A stretch of 64,000 bases of DNA, taken from positions 38,877,132-38,941,131 of the forward strand of contig CM038717.1 in NCBI GenBank assembly GCA_021613375.1. Reading direction: 5' to 3'. Positions 34,801 to 46,485 of the stretch are shown one piece after another (position 1 is the first letter of the stretch; each line of letters starts with the position of its first letter). The notes under the pieces are model-generated. The model was given only the letters and a program-made list of their open reading frames with translations, did not search any database and was not told the origin of the DNA. Source of the DNA: Megaleporinus macrocephalus (lineage: Eukaryota; Chordata; Actinopteri; Characiformes; Anostomidae). Position numbers and translations under genes: made by a program.

Positions 34801-37800
34801 TGCTAACAACTAAACCACCGTCCTAACCACTACACCACCATACTAACCACTATACCACCATACTAACCACTACACCACCATACTAACCACTACACCACCA
34901 TACTAACCACTATACCACCATACTAACCACTACACCACCATACTAACCACTATACCACCATACTAACCACTACACCACCGTCCTAACCACTACACCACCA
35001 TACTAACCACTATACCACCATACTAACCACTACACCACCATACTAACCACTATACCACCATACTAACCACTACACCACCGTCCTAACCACTACACCACCA
35101 TACTAACCACTATACCACCATACTAACCACTACACCACCGTCCTAACCACTACACCACCATACTAACCACTATACCACCATACTAACCACTACACCACCG
35201 TCCTAACCACTACACCACCATACTAACCACTACACCACCGTACTAACCACTACACCACCATACTAACCACTACACCACCGTACTGACCACTACACCACCA
35301 TACTAACCACTATACCACCATACTAACCACTACACCACCGTACTGACCACTACACCACCATACTAACCACTATACCACCATACTAACCACTACACCACCG
35401 TCCTGACCACTACACCACCATACTAACCACTATACCACCATACTAACCACTACACCACCGTCCTAACCACTACACCACCATACTAACCACTACACCACCG
35501 TCCTAACCACTACACCACCATACTAACCACTACACCACCGTACTGACCACTACACCACCATACTAACCACTATACCACCATACTAACCACTACACCACCG
35601 TCCTAACCACTACACCACCATACTAACCACTATACCACCATACTAACCACTACACCACCGTCCTAACCACTACACCACCATACTAACCACTATACCACCA
35701 TACTAACCACTACACCACCGTCCTAACCACTACACCACCATACTAACCACTACACCACCGTACTAACCACTACACCACCATACTAACCACTACACCACCG
35801 TACTAACCACTACACCACCGTCCTAACCACTACACCACCGTCCTAACCACTACACCACCATACTAACCACTACACCACCGTCCTAACCACTACACCACCA
35901 TACTAACCACTACACCACCATTCTAACCACTACACCACCATACTAACCACTACACCACCATACTGACCACTACACCACCATACTAACCACTACATCACCG
36001 TACTAACCACTACACCACCATACTAACCACTACACCACCATACTAACCACTACACCACCGTCCTAACCACTACACCACCATACTAACCACTACACCACCG
36101 TACTAACCACTACACCACCATACTAACCACTACACCACCGTACTAACCACTACACCACCATACTAACCACTACACCACCATACTAACCACTACACCACCA
36201 TACTAACCACTACACCACCGTCCTAACCACTACACCACCATACTAACCACTACACCACCGTACTAACCACTACACCACCATACTAACCACTACACCACCG
36301 TACTAACCACTACACCACCGTCCTAACCACTACACCACCGTCCTAACCACTACACCACCATACTAACCACTACACCACCGTACTAACCACTACACCACCA
36401 TACTGACCACTACACCACCATACTAACCACTACACCACCGTACTAACCACTACACCACCATACTAACCCCTACACCACCATACTAACCACTACACCACCG
36501 TGCTAACAACTAAACCACCGTCCTAACCACTACACCACCGTACTAACCACTACACCACCATACTAACCACTACACCACCGTGCTAACCACTACACCACCA
36601 TACTAACCACTACACCACCATACTAACCACTACACCACCGTCCTAACCACTACACCACCGTACTAACCACTACACCACCATACTGACCACTACACCACCG
36701 TGCTAACAACTAAACCACTGTACTAACCACCACACCACCGTCCTAACCACTACACCACCATACTGACCACTACACCACCGTGCTAACAACTAAACCACTG
36801 TACTAACCACCACACCACCGTCCTAACCACTACACCACCGTACTAACCACTCCACCACCATACTAACCACTACACCACCATACTGACCACTACACCACCG
36901 TGCTAACAACTAAACCACTGTACTAACCACCACACCACCGTCCTAACCACTACACCACCGTACTAACCACTCCACCACTGTGCTAACCACTACACCACCG
37001 TACTAACCACTACACCACCATACTAACCCACTACATCACCGTACTAACCACTACACCACCATACTGACCACTACACCACCATACTAACCACTACACCACC
37101 GTACTAACCACTACACCACCATACTGACCACTACATCACCGTACTAACCACTACACCACCGTACTGACCACTACACCACCGTACTAACCACTACACCACC
37201 GTACTGACCACTACACCACCGTACTAACCACCACACCACCATACTAACCACTACACCACCGTACTGACCACTACACCACCGTACTAACCACTACACCACC
37301 GTACTGACCACTACACCACCATACTAACCACTACACCACCATACTGACTACTACACCACCATACTAACCACTACACCACCATACTGACCACTACACCACC
37401 ATACTAACCACTACACCACCGTACTAACCACTACACCACCATACTAACCACTACACCACCATACTGACCACTACACCACCATACTAACCACTACACCACC
37501 GTACTAACCACTACACCACCATACTGACCACTACATCACCGTACTAACCACTACACCACCGTACTGACCACTACACCACCGTACTAACCACTACACCACC
37601 GTACTGACCACCACACCACCGTACTAACCACCACACCACCGTCCTAACCACTACACCACCGTACTAACCACTCCACCACCATACTAACCACTACACCACC
37701 ATACTGACCACTACACCACCGTGCTAACAACTAAACCACTGTACTAACCACCACACCACCGTCCTAACCACTACACCACCGTACTAACCACTCCACCACC

Positions 37801-38212
37801 ATACTAACCCACTACATCACCGTACTAACCACTACACCACCGTACTAACCACTCCACCACCATACTAACCCACTACATCACCGTACTAACCACTACACCA
37901 CCATACTAACCACTACACCACCATACTAACCACTACACCACCATACTACACCACCATACTAACCACTACACCACCATACTAACCACTACACCACCATACT
38001 AACCACTACACCACCATACTAACCACTACACCACCGTACTAACCACTACACCACCATACTAACCCACTACATCACCGTACTAACCACTACACCACTGTAC
38101 TGACCACTACACCACCGTACTAACCACTACACCACCATACTGACCACTACATCACCATACTAACCACTACACCACCGTACTAACCACTACATCACCGTAC
38201 TAACCACTACGT
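34786..38212. repeat. 20-bp minisatellite, left block (about 170 copies)
   Basis: The unit is ACCACTACACCACCATACTA. On the - strand it reads TAGTATGGTGGTGTAGTGGT, containing TGGTGTAGTGG, which fits a tRNA A-box pattern. Variants (ACCG/ACCA, TATACC/TACACC, TCCTA/TACTA/TACTGA) recur in 60-bp and longer higher-order blocks, as at 34980-35210 and 35400-35760. Longer blocks with GTGCTAACAACTAAACCACT recur at 36700-36960 and 37710. A few units are 21 bp (TAACCCACT, near 37026, 37805 and 38060). Confidence 0.97.
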
Positions 38213-38866
38213 TTCAAGTTAAGTTTCAAGAGTTTCAAGAGTTTTATTGTCATGTGTACAGCAGAACAGACAGTTACACTGTACAATGAAATTCTTACTT
38301 TGCTGCTCCTCCATTCACCAATAGATAAGATAACAAATAAAAGAAATAAAAAATATATATACAAAATATACAAAGTATAACAATATAAGTTGAAGTAGAT
38401 AAAAATATTTTTATAGTTAAAGAATAAAAAATAAAAGTTATGTGTGCTTTTATGTGCAAGTATGAAGAGCAGCAGCCATAAAGTGCAAGTTGCAAGTAAC
38501 GAATGTAAACAATAATGTTTGTGTGAGTAGTGAGTGTAAACAGTATTCTGACAGTACAGTGAGTGTAAGGTGCAGTTTAAATCAGACCAGTTAAAACCAG
38601 TTCAGAAAGGAGAGGTTGGAGAGGTAGTGCGTGAGGTGTTCACAAGCCTGATGGCCTGTGAGTAGAAACTGTTTGTCAGTCTTGTGGTCCTGGACTTCAC
38701 ACTCCTGTAACGTCTGCCTGAAGGTAAACGTGTGAAGAGTGTGTGCTGGGGGTGTGTACTGTCCCTGATTATGTTGTGGGCCCTCCTGGTGACCCTGGTG
38801 TGGTAGATGTTCTGTAGTGAGGGGAAGGCTGCTCCTGAGATGGACTGTGCAGTTTTGATCACACCA
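38213..38866 (-). pseudogene. LINE 3' fragment inserted in the minisatellite
   Basis: On the - strand an 86-codon open piece (38602-38862) reads ...THPQHTLFTRLPSGRRYRSV... and ...TNSFYSQAIRLVN.... This is the C-terminal end of a fish LINE ORF2. Its 3' UTR follows (ATGACAATAAAACTCTTGAA in reverse), ending in TTGAAAC-type repeats at 38213-38240. It is 5'-truncated and splits the 20-bp array. Confidence 0.8.
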
Positions 38867-39560
38867 CCGTCCTAACCACTACACCACCATACTAACCACT
38901 ACACCACCGTACTAACCACTACACCACCATACTAACCACTACACCACCGTACTAACCACTACACCACCATACTAACCACTACACCACCATACTAACCACT
39001 ACACCACCATACTAACCACTACACAACCATACTAACCACTACACCACCATACTAACCACTACACCACCATACTAACCACTACACCACCATACTAACCACT
39101 ACACCACCATACTAACCACTACACCACCATACTAACCACTACACAACCATACTAACCACTACACCACCATACTAACCACTACACCACCGTACTAACCACT
39201 ACACCACCATACTAACCACTACACCACCGTACTAACCACTACACCACCATACTAACCACTACACCACCATACTAACCACTACACCACCATACTAACCACT
39301 ACACAACCATACTAACCACTACACCACCATACTAACCACTACACCACCGTACTAACCACTACACCACCATACTAACCACTACACCACCGTACTAACCACT
39401 ACACCACCATACTAACCACTACACCACCATACTAACCACTACACCACTGTGCTAACATTTAAACCACTGTACTAAGCACCAAACCACCGTCCTAACCACT
39501 ACACCACCGTACTGACCACTACACCACCGTACTGACCACTGCACCAGCATACTGACCACT
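38867..39560. repeat. 20-bp minisatellite, right block (about 35 copies)
   Basis: It continues the array of 34786-38212 after the LINE, with the same ACCACTACACCACCATACTA unit and more homogeneous copies. A recurring ACACAACC variant appears at 39024, 39144 and 39303. It decays after 39450. Confidence 0.97.
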
Positions 39561-40384
39561 CAATTTTGTAGTGTGGTGGATCATTTCTCCTCTGCTGTTC
39601 TCCAGCTGGGACCGCTAGCGGTGAAACATGGCCATTTACCAGGCCTGCTATCAGTGAGCTATCTGGGGTGTAGCAGCATGTACGCATAGGTTAACTAGGT
39701 TTCACAGAGTATTAATACGCCAACAAAATAGAATGTGGTGTCGCCTCACTGTGTCGAGAGTAGTTTAGGTTCTTAAGGAGAAGAAATGTTCACGTGGGCT
39801 GCTTTAGTTTAACCTGTACAAGAACTTTTATGCTGAAAAGTTGGAATACGGGTGGAGTGGTGGGTTTCCAGTGTTCAGCAGAGGGCTGTGCCTATAGCTG
39901 TTAGTCCTGGAGAGGCTGCTGGAGAGGCTGCTTTCAGTAATTTAAAACTAATGATCCATCATGGACCATAACAGCAAAGCACTCCTGAGAACTGAGCCTA
40001 CATTCAGCCAAAGAAACGTGAATATCTAAATCCTAAGATTTAAAAAAATCTACCCAACAAATGAATAACCAGCCAACATTCGGGTCCAGCCCTAGAACTT
40101 TTGTGAAGAGGTCTTGACATTCAGACCTCAGACCAAGTGAATTAAGAAGAGATACATCACTGCCACGAGTCCTGGAGAACTAGCGTCTTACTGCAAGTTG
40201 CAGCGTTTGATCTGCACTGTTGATGTACATTAGCTGTACATCAAGTGCAAATTATTCATCGTTTACAAATAAACGCTCATTAGAAACCCATTTATTTTGA
40301 TCTCGCTTGGTAGCGCCCTCTAGTGTCATTGTTAAATATTAATTATCATAAATATCTCTAAAAATCTCTGCTTTACCTCCACAG
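39561..40384. other. no recognisable feature
   Basis: End of intron 3, leading to the CTTTACCTCCACAG acceptor. Confidence 0.45.
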
Positions 40385-40617
40385 GTGAAATATGACTTCC
40401 TGTTCGACATTCACCACACCTGCTGCCTGGAGGTGTGGCCGAACCCTCAGCAGAGGCGGGGCTACACCGCTTGCCTGTCTGTGCTGGTCTTTCTGGTTCC
40501 TATGGTGACCATGGCGGTCCTGTATGGGAAGATTATGAGGGAGCTGTGGGGCAAGCACAGAGTACATGAGGCCATGTTCCAGACTCTACCAGGCTCCGAA
40601 ATCAACAAGATCACCAG
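40385..40617 (+). CDS. qrfpr: RFamide peptide receptor (QRFPR-like), exon 4
   Basis: Encodes residues 185-261 plus two bases of codon 262: extracellular loop 2, TM5 and most of intracellular loop 3. VKYDFLFDIHHTCCLEVW aligns with human IKYDFLYEKEHICCLEEW; one of the cysteines C197/C198 should bond to C115. TM5 is about 216-238 (...VFLVPMVTMAVLYGKI...). The end ...GSEINKITR matches human GKEMSKIAR. The donor used here, CAG|GTCAGA, gives a gap-free match to human loop 3. A second donor at 40711 is in the same phase. Confidence 0.92.
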
Positions 40618-40710
40618 GTCAGAACCCTCGACAGGGAATTTCAGAGCGGCAGAAGTGACGGAACTCACTTTTCCTGAGAAGAAACGAGAAAAGGAGATTG
40701 AACTGCAGAT
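40618..40710 (+). CDS. qrfpr: possible alternative 3' extension of qrfpr exon 4
   Basis: From the exon 4 donor the frame stays open for 31 more codons (...NFRAAEVTELTF..., then a charged KKREKEIELQ). It reaches GAT|GTGAGA at 40710/40711. That donor also leaves phase 2, so exon 5 follows in frame (ELQM-RKRRAVRMM). Using it would give a 485-residue receptor with a longer loop 3; retaining the intron would instead stop at 40712-40714. There is no transcript evidence. Confidence 0.4.
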
Positions 40711-40794
40711 GTGAGAATCAAGGAATGGCATTAGAGCCAGATTTAAACTCTGCCCAAAGTTTCTAGCTAGCTGTTTCTCCAGTTGTTATTCCAA

Positions 40795-41139
40795 TGATCA
40801 TACAATTAAGCCCCGCCCACTGAGAGGGAAGATATAATTGGTCAGTTTTACTATCATTAGAAATGATAGAACTGAATTAGAACTGCCTGGCCCCCTCTGT
40901 ACATAAACAGTGGGACCACCAATCACCAACATTCTGCAGAGGCATCACAGTCCTTATAGGGGGAGACACAGACTCATAGGCTTTCACTTAACCCCTCACA
41001 CTCCAACACAGATTGAATAGACACGTTTAAATAATTTATTTGCCTATATTTTTGTAATTGTTTAGATGTTTATGGTCAGTAGATAAAATAAAATTATATA
41101 TACATATAGGGCGTAGATTGCCATGGCGGTTCCCCACTG
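40795..41139 (-). mobile_element. hAT-like element fragment, inverted relative to 48494
   Basis: In reverse it starts CAGTGGGGAACCGCCATGGC and continues with ATTCAATCTGTGTTGGAGTG, GAGGGGTTAAGTGAAAGCC, TCCCCCTATAAGGACTGTGA and GGGGGCCAGGCAGTTCTAAT. The same blocks occur in order on the + strand at 48494-48875. Confidence 0.65.
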
Positions 41140-41220
41140 TGTGTGGTTTAGTTGGAACGCCCTCAGTGGCCTCTAACAGAAACTTATTACGGCTTTATTG
41201 TTCCTGGTCCTGCAGCCTTC
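41140..41220. other. short unassigned spacer
   Basis: Intron 4 sequence between two repeats. Nothing is recognised. Confidence 0.4.
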
Positions 41221-41420
41221 CAGAATCAGAATCAGAAATACTTTATTGATCTCAGGGGGAAATTGCAGTTATTGCAGTAGCAGCCGGTTGTGTAGAAGAA
41301 TAAACACTCTAATAATAATTTACAACATAAAAGAAATTTGTCATATGTACACATATATAAGTCTTATGATACAATAGAATAATAAAATGTAATAATAAAA
41401 TGTAAAGTGACTGTGTTTTC
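41221..41420 (-). mobile_element. retroelement 3' tail, second copy
   Basis: Starts with AGAATCAGAATCAGAAATAC and TTTATTGATCTCAGGGGGAA, followed by ATTGCAGTTATTGCAG. It is the reverse-oriented partner of 11390-11626. Confidence 0.65.
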
Positions 41421-41599
41421 GTATTGTGAGTTGTAGGTCAAGAGCTCTATGAAGTAGCTCAGTAGCTGTGGTGAAGGGCGCTGTAGACGTAGAGTTGAAT
41501 TAAACACACTTGGCTGAGACATTCAGAGAACGTGGTGCACAGTTCTAGGAACTGGACAATCAGCCCACCTTTTATGGTGGATTTGGAAATGGTTCTCAC

Positions 41600-42130
41600 C
41601 ATTGGTCCTCAGTCGGAAAAGGGTGGAGCGCCCTCTCCAGGTTGGAAATGACCTCCTGCCTCAAGTGGAGGAGTTTAAGTATCTCGGGGTCTTGTTCACG
41701 AGTGAGGGAAGGATGGAGCGGGAGGTTGACAGGCCGATCGGGGCAGCGTCTGCAGTGATGCGGGCTCTGTAGTTTCAAGTTTCAAGTTTATTTGTCATTT
41801 GCACATCATGTCAGGACATAACATGCACTGAAATGTTTGGGGTGAGGCTCAGATAAAACTCTACAGCAGGGCAGCTTTATATATATAAAACAGTACAAAC
41901 ATACAATAAATAGACAATATTAAAGTAAAAATAAGCTAAAAATATACATATAGTTATAACTGAAATATATAAAGGACTATACAATACACAAGATATAAAC
42001 ATAGGATATACAGGAGGACATCTGTGAAAAATGTTGCATAGGCAGGATTAAGTAGATATATCTAGTACCGGTCTGGGTCTCGCCCTTAGAGATAGGGTGA
42101 GGAGCTCCATTATACGGGGGAGGCTCCCGT
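41600..42130 (+). pseudogene. LINE reverse transcriptase fragment, split by an insertion
   Basis: 41623-41772 encodes ...VGNDLLPQVEEFKYLGVLF... and ...EGRMEREV...IGAASAVMRAL, a C-terminal reverse transcriptase region common in fish LINEs. It stops at a TAG created at the junction. The same ORF resumes at 42069-42128 (GLGLALRDRVRSSIIRGRLP). The intervening 41773-42062 is another element, so coding between the two pieces was deleted or replaced. Confidence 0.75.
41773..42062 (-). mobile_element. LINE 3' tail inserted in a LINE fragment
   Basis: It begins TTTCAAGTTTCAAGTTTATT and TGTCATTTGCACATCATGTC, similar in design to the 3' end at 38213. An AT-rich body follows to about 42060. It lies between two pieces of one + strand LINE frame. 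Confidence 0.6.
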
Positions 42131-42361
42131 ATAATGCGGACCCAAACTGATAAACTATTGAGAATGATTTGATTTACACGGTGTTTATTTTAAGAGGTGG
42201 AGCTTTTCTTGTCTTTATGGTATATGGCGCCGTGAACCAGAGACCAATCACGTGCGCTGTAAGATCACAGAAGACGCTCCTCAGCCAATCACATCTGTGC
42301 AGATTGGGGCGTGCTACTGTATGTGATTAAGATGTTACAGTAGTGATACGGTTGTGTGCAG
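42131..42361. other. end of qrfpr intron 4
   Basis: Unassigned sequence leading to the exon 5 acceptor GTTGTGTGCAG. There is only a weak pyrimidine tract. Confidence 0.4.
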
Positions 42362-42459
42362 GAGGAAGAGGAGGGCAGTGAGGATGATGGCCACGGTGGT
42401 GCTGTTGTTCGGCGCATGCTGGGCTCCGTTTCACCTCGTCTCGCTGCTGCTGGACTACG
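42362..42459 (+). CDS. qrfpr: RFamide peptide receptor (QRFPR-like), exon 5
   Basis: A 98-bp exon for residues 262-294 (plus one base of 295): the basic end of intracellular loop 3 and TM6. RRKRRAVRMMATVVLLFGAC continues into WAPFHLVSLLLDY. The C-W-A-P motif at 281-284 is the class A toggle motif and matches human CWAPFH. The acceptor is TGTGTGCAG; the donor is TACG|GTAACA with C at +5, weak, and followed at once by a CA repeat. Phase 2 in, phase 1 out. Confidence 0.92.

Positions 42460-42462
<3 letters not shown>

Positions 42463-42515
<53 letters not shown>
42463..42515. repeat. (CA)n microsatellite abutting the exon 5 donor
   Basis: About 26 CA dinucleotides beginning at intron position +4/+5. 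A second short CACACACAC run follows at 42541-42550. Confidence 0.97.
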
Positions 42516-42516
<1 letters not shown>

Positions 42517-42868
42517 CATGTTGCCATTGCTAGACTTTAGCAACACACACACCTGGCATTCTGTCCAATCCCAGTAACACATCACGCTTCATCATAGTTC
42601 TGCATATTACTCCTCTTCCATTTTCTCACTCTCCTCACTATGGCAACAAAATCACCTTCCGCAGATCTCAAACGCATCCCGTTCCAGACATCCTGAACCC
42701 TTCCAGCTTCTGCCTCTCCAGCTTGACGAACATTTCACATTTTAATTTGTTGCTTGACTACCGCACACCTGGGGATTCATCTGCCTACGTGTCTGGGAGC
42801 ATGAATTGCAGCTTCCTGGAAGACACATGAAGCTTCATCACATCTTTACAAACTGCCACCAACACAGT
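42516..42868. other. no recognisable feature
   Basis: Intron 5 sequence. Nothing is recognised. Confidence 0.4.
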
Positions 42869-43461
42869 GGTTCTGTCTCAAATCCTAGTGAGTGACTAAG
42901 TAGGCTGTCTAGGTAGCAGCTGTGTAAGTATCAGCGTTCTCTCCTCATCTCTCCTCATAAACAGATTACTGAGACTCTCTAGTTAGAGAGAGACTGCGTC
43001 ATGGCTTGTTCCCGCCCACTGCAGCACGCCACCGGTGGTTTATCTGGTTGCTAAGCTACCGGCCGCCATCCAAAACAATAGCCCGAGGCTTAAAAATCCG
43101 CTAGCATAAATGCTAATGTCTGGAGTATAAAGTGTAAATGGTGAAGGACTCGTTACAGAGTTGATAATAAAATACTGTTTTGTGTGATTATATGACCAGA
43201 AACACATTAAAACTCCAGAGAATCAAAATAATCACATTTTAAAACCACTTCACTGCTCCTAGATTAGCCTGCGGTGCATCATGGGATTGTCTTAGCGGCT
43301 GAGGAAGCGTTCAATGCTTCCTTAAAATCAGGTGTAAATAAGGTTTCTCAGTAGACAGTATGTTTAAGGTATGTAAGAATTGGGACAGTCTACATGTCGG
43401 GAGCCATACTATGACGTAATATGCTGCCTATGTAGGAGCTCAGTAGGATTTGAGACACACC
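42869..43461. mobile_element. inverted-repeat element X, copy 1
   Basis: The left end GGTTCTGTCTCAAATCCTAG pairs with the right end AGGATTTGAGACACACC. The interior matches 59287-60451: CTCCTCATAA, GTTAGAGAGAGACTG, TCATGGCTTGTTCCCGCCCA, ATCATGGGATTGTCTTA and GGGACAGTCTA. No coding capacity is recognised. Confidence 0.7.
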
Positions 43462-44352
43462 TATATAATTGGAAAAGCTTGAAGGGCTTGAGGGAGAATT
43501 ACGACTACCAAAACTGTTACCACGGATTTTCCTTTAACCCTCAGAGATGGAGGTTTTCAGCACTGTTGCTGTGAACGGGACTTTTATTTTGGTCTACCAG
43601 GTCTTACAGGTGATTTCACGAATCCAATTTTCTCAATATCTGTTAATAATTGAACTCCTCCTTGGGAAACTCCTAAGAGCACACTTTCCATTTCACTCCG
43701 ATTCTTTCTTCTCTTCTCTGCTCCGTGCTCTCACCTTCTTCACCTCAATCTCAGTCTTTGAAGAACTCCTTCGTTCAGAACATCATTATCGCACCGCAGA
43801 CCAAACCATCAGCAGCTGGCTTCCATCCACTCCACCTCTGCACCCCATCCTTTCTGCTGAACCAGAGCCTGCCTCTATTTCCACATCTTCTATTAAACAT
43901 AGTGACCCTGTTGAAGCTCAGACAGTATCTGATCTAATCTCACAGTAACCTCCTCATCTAAGCATCCTCTGAGGATTGGAGGTGATGATTTTCTGTTGAC
44001 ACATACACAGAATGGACAAATAAGGACATGGACATGGAGATCTCCTCAGGCCGGTCCGGACCGTCATCATCTCTAGCGTGTGTTCTGATTCAGTGGTGTA
44101 TCCTGTTTACTGAAGTAGTCTAGTATCAGCATCTTATACCATCAGCTACTGAAACACCAACACACCACACATCCCACGTCACCCCCACGTCGCCCCCACG
44201 TCACCCCCACGTCACCATGTTTTAGTCACTTGGACAGTGGACAGTCGGCGGGTCAGCTGTTAAAAAGGTGAAGTGGCTGTGCTCTCTAGAATTAGAAGAA
44301 ATGAAATCCCAGCTTGTACTGAGAAGCACTTTGTCGTTATAGTTACATATAT
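43462..44352. other. unassigned intron sequence with an ORF of doubtful meaning
   Basis: A 133-codon ORF (43547-43948, + strand) starts with ATG but shows no domain I recognise and overlaps a pyrimidine-rich stretch. Four 13-bp CCCCCACGTCACC-type units lie at 44166-44215. Confidence 0.35.
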
Positions 44353-44473
44353 AGTAAGCCTTAATATGGTGTAAAGACTCTAAATTATTAGGACAAAAAT
44401 CACTAAAAGTATCAGATTTATTAGATTTTCTGTAAAATCCCGCTGCACGTTGGTCTCCATTGTTGTATCTACA
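44353..44473 (-). mobile_element. TTAA-flanked transposon, terminal fragment D
   Basis: GCCTTAATATGGTGTAAAGA, then AGTATCAGATTTATTAGATT and GGTCTCCATTGTTGTATCTA, is the inverse of the right end of copy C (59020-59130). The outermost terminus is missing. Confidence 0.65.
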
Positions 44474-46485
44474 GGAGATGTAGAAACACCACAGGTGATC
44501 AGAGAGCCGGGACTATGACCCACTGCACATTTTCCCCTTTAAACATTCCAAATAGCTGTCCGTTCACCCAAAACCTCTTTGGATAAGCTCGATCTAAAGT
44601 GAAGATGAAGGCTAATTTTGCCACGGTTGCAAGAAAACAACCATCTGGGGCGAATATTGAATATACAATGACGTTTCTCTAGAAGATGTACAATTATCTC
44701 AGCATTTTATCACATAAACAACAATGTGTATACCAAATGCTTTCTTCTGGTGACTTTAGTCCTTCTGTGAAAATAAAGGTCTGTAGATTTTGTAGGTTCG
44801 TTGCTCCAAGATATACTATCAATGTTTTCGAGGGCATGCTGTAGGTGCCAGGTCATAATGAGGAACACCACAATGAGGTGATGTGAAACCAGTGGTTTTA
44901 TTTAACACTGATACCAGAGCAGGACTGAAGTTACTGGAATGAAGGTTGAGATGGATGCAGAGATGGTAGATGGTTTAAAAGCACCACAACCAATGAGACA
45001 ACAAATGTTACAAGCATGTCCATCATCTAAAGTGTATTGCCAAGACAAAATATATCAAAACAAAGAAACACTTACAGTACAGAATATGGAACTCAGTCTC
45101 ACATGTAGCTTTGGCAGGATTTCAATCAATACCTTCCTGTTCCCAACCCCTCATAAACTTTATGTCCCACCTACTATGAGGAGTGGAGTTTTCTGCTCTG
45201 AACTTGGAATTTTTAAACAATCAACATATGATGTTAATGCTACCCTGTACTTCCATTCTATGTCCACTTTATTAGAAACACCTGCCTTCTAGGTCCACTA
45301 AATAGGTCCACAAATGCAGACTGTGGTCCACAGACCCTCACCACTCCACGACCCTCAAACTCACAGGGCTCAGTCACTCAGTCAGAGCAGACCCTCACCA
45401 CTCCACGACCCACTTTTAGGCACGACTTTTAGGACTTTCCTTGCTGAGGAGTTGGCAACAGTGACAATGGCAATTAATATGACTCACCATTGTTATGAAA
45501 CACCAAAAGCCACAGTTGTAATAGCTCCCCCATGTGGAGAATCTTTGCATCTACAATGTTCTGTCTAATGATAATATAGAGTGTATACAGTGTATTGCTT
45601 TAGATTTTTCAGCAGGTGGCAAAATCTCATATCACTGTTAGCTTGAATTATGACGTTACAGCTGCAGACTAAGTGGCTTTTGGACATGCTGTCAATCATT
45701 CCAGTTATTAGTTATTTTAAGGTTTCTATTGTATCAGTATGAAAACCTGCCAGCGTGGTTGAAATGAACCCACTTCTCCATGTTTTAGACACCTGAGCTA
45801 AAATAGCTTTCCTTCTGCACCAGCACACCATGAGATTATAATGGACTGTTTCAATTTACAGAGGAGAGTCATGTGTCAGCAGGTCGGCTGTACGAAGCGA
45901 AAAGATTGTGGCTTCTAAAATGAGAGGAAATTAAACCCCCGCACTTACTGACTAGCAGTTTGTTGCCGTAGTTACATTTTGTTTCTGCATAAAAATGTCA
46001 CATCAGAAATGGTTCTCAACATCGTAACAGTATAGCCAAACCCAGATAAAGACATTTAACACTACTAATCTGATACACCGCTTAAGAGTATACCACGCGG
46101 CTGAACACAGGGAGTATCAGCAAACAGCAGAGCTAGCACGCACAGCTAACACAAAACTAATAACCCAGAAACCCGTACAGACCAGATCTGACCGGTACAA
46201 ACAGAACAGCAGCAGAAACAATTCAATATTCTACATTTAATCATTACAGAGTCTGAGTTTGACTGCAGGTTTTACTGCATTTATTTAATTAGCTTTTTTA
46301 GTTTTAAATTAAGGGTCTAAATGTAATGATTGCAGTATTGGTGATATTTGTTTGATTTAGTTTATTTTCTGTTAATTTAGTTAAAAATATTATACTGTTT
46401 CACATGAGCTCGTTAGAAAATGGTAATAAACCAGTTTAGACCATGTTTCATGACTTGCTTGTGCTAATAACTACATATAGCCCAC
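44474..46485. other. no recognisable gene
   Basis: Intron 5 sequence. ORFs at 44939-45292 and 45314-45568 lack recognisable domains. TCCACTTTATTAGAAACACC at 45261 is one unit of the 42-bp repeat seen at 53930. CCCTCACCACTCCACGACCC is duplicated at 45337 and 45392. Confidence 0.4.

Noticed and set aside
34786..39560. Possible CRISPR array because of regular short repeats
   Set aside because: Units are contiguous at 20 bp with no unique spacers, and the DNA is eukaryotic; it is a minisatellite.
40618..40714. A truncated five-helix receptor ending in the stop at 40712 as the main product
   Set aside because: Exons 5 and 6 encode canonical TM6 and TM7 with matching phases, so full splicing is far more likely to be the main form.
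43547..43948. A 133-codon ATG-started ORF in qrfpr intron 5
   Set aside because: No recognisable domain, no splice context, and composition follows the pyrimidine-rich DNA; I cannot support it as a gene.
44939..45292. A 117-codon ORF with many Met and Gln
   Set aside because: No domain recognised; sits among dispersed repeats inside an intron.
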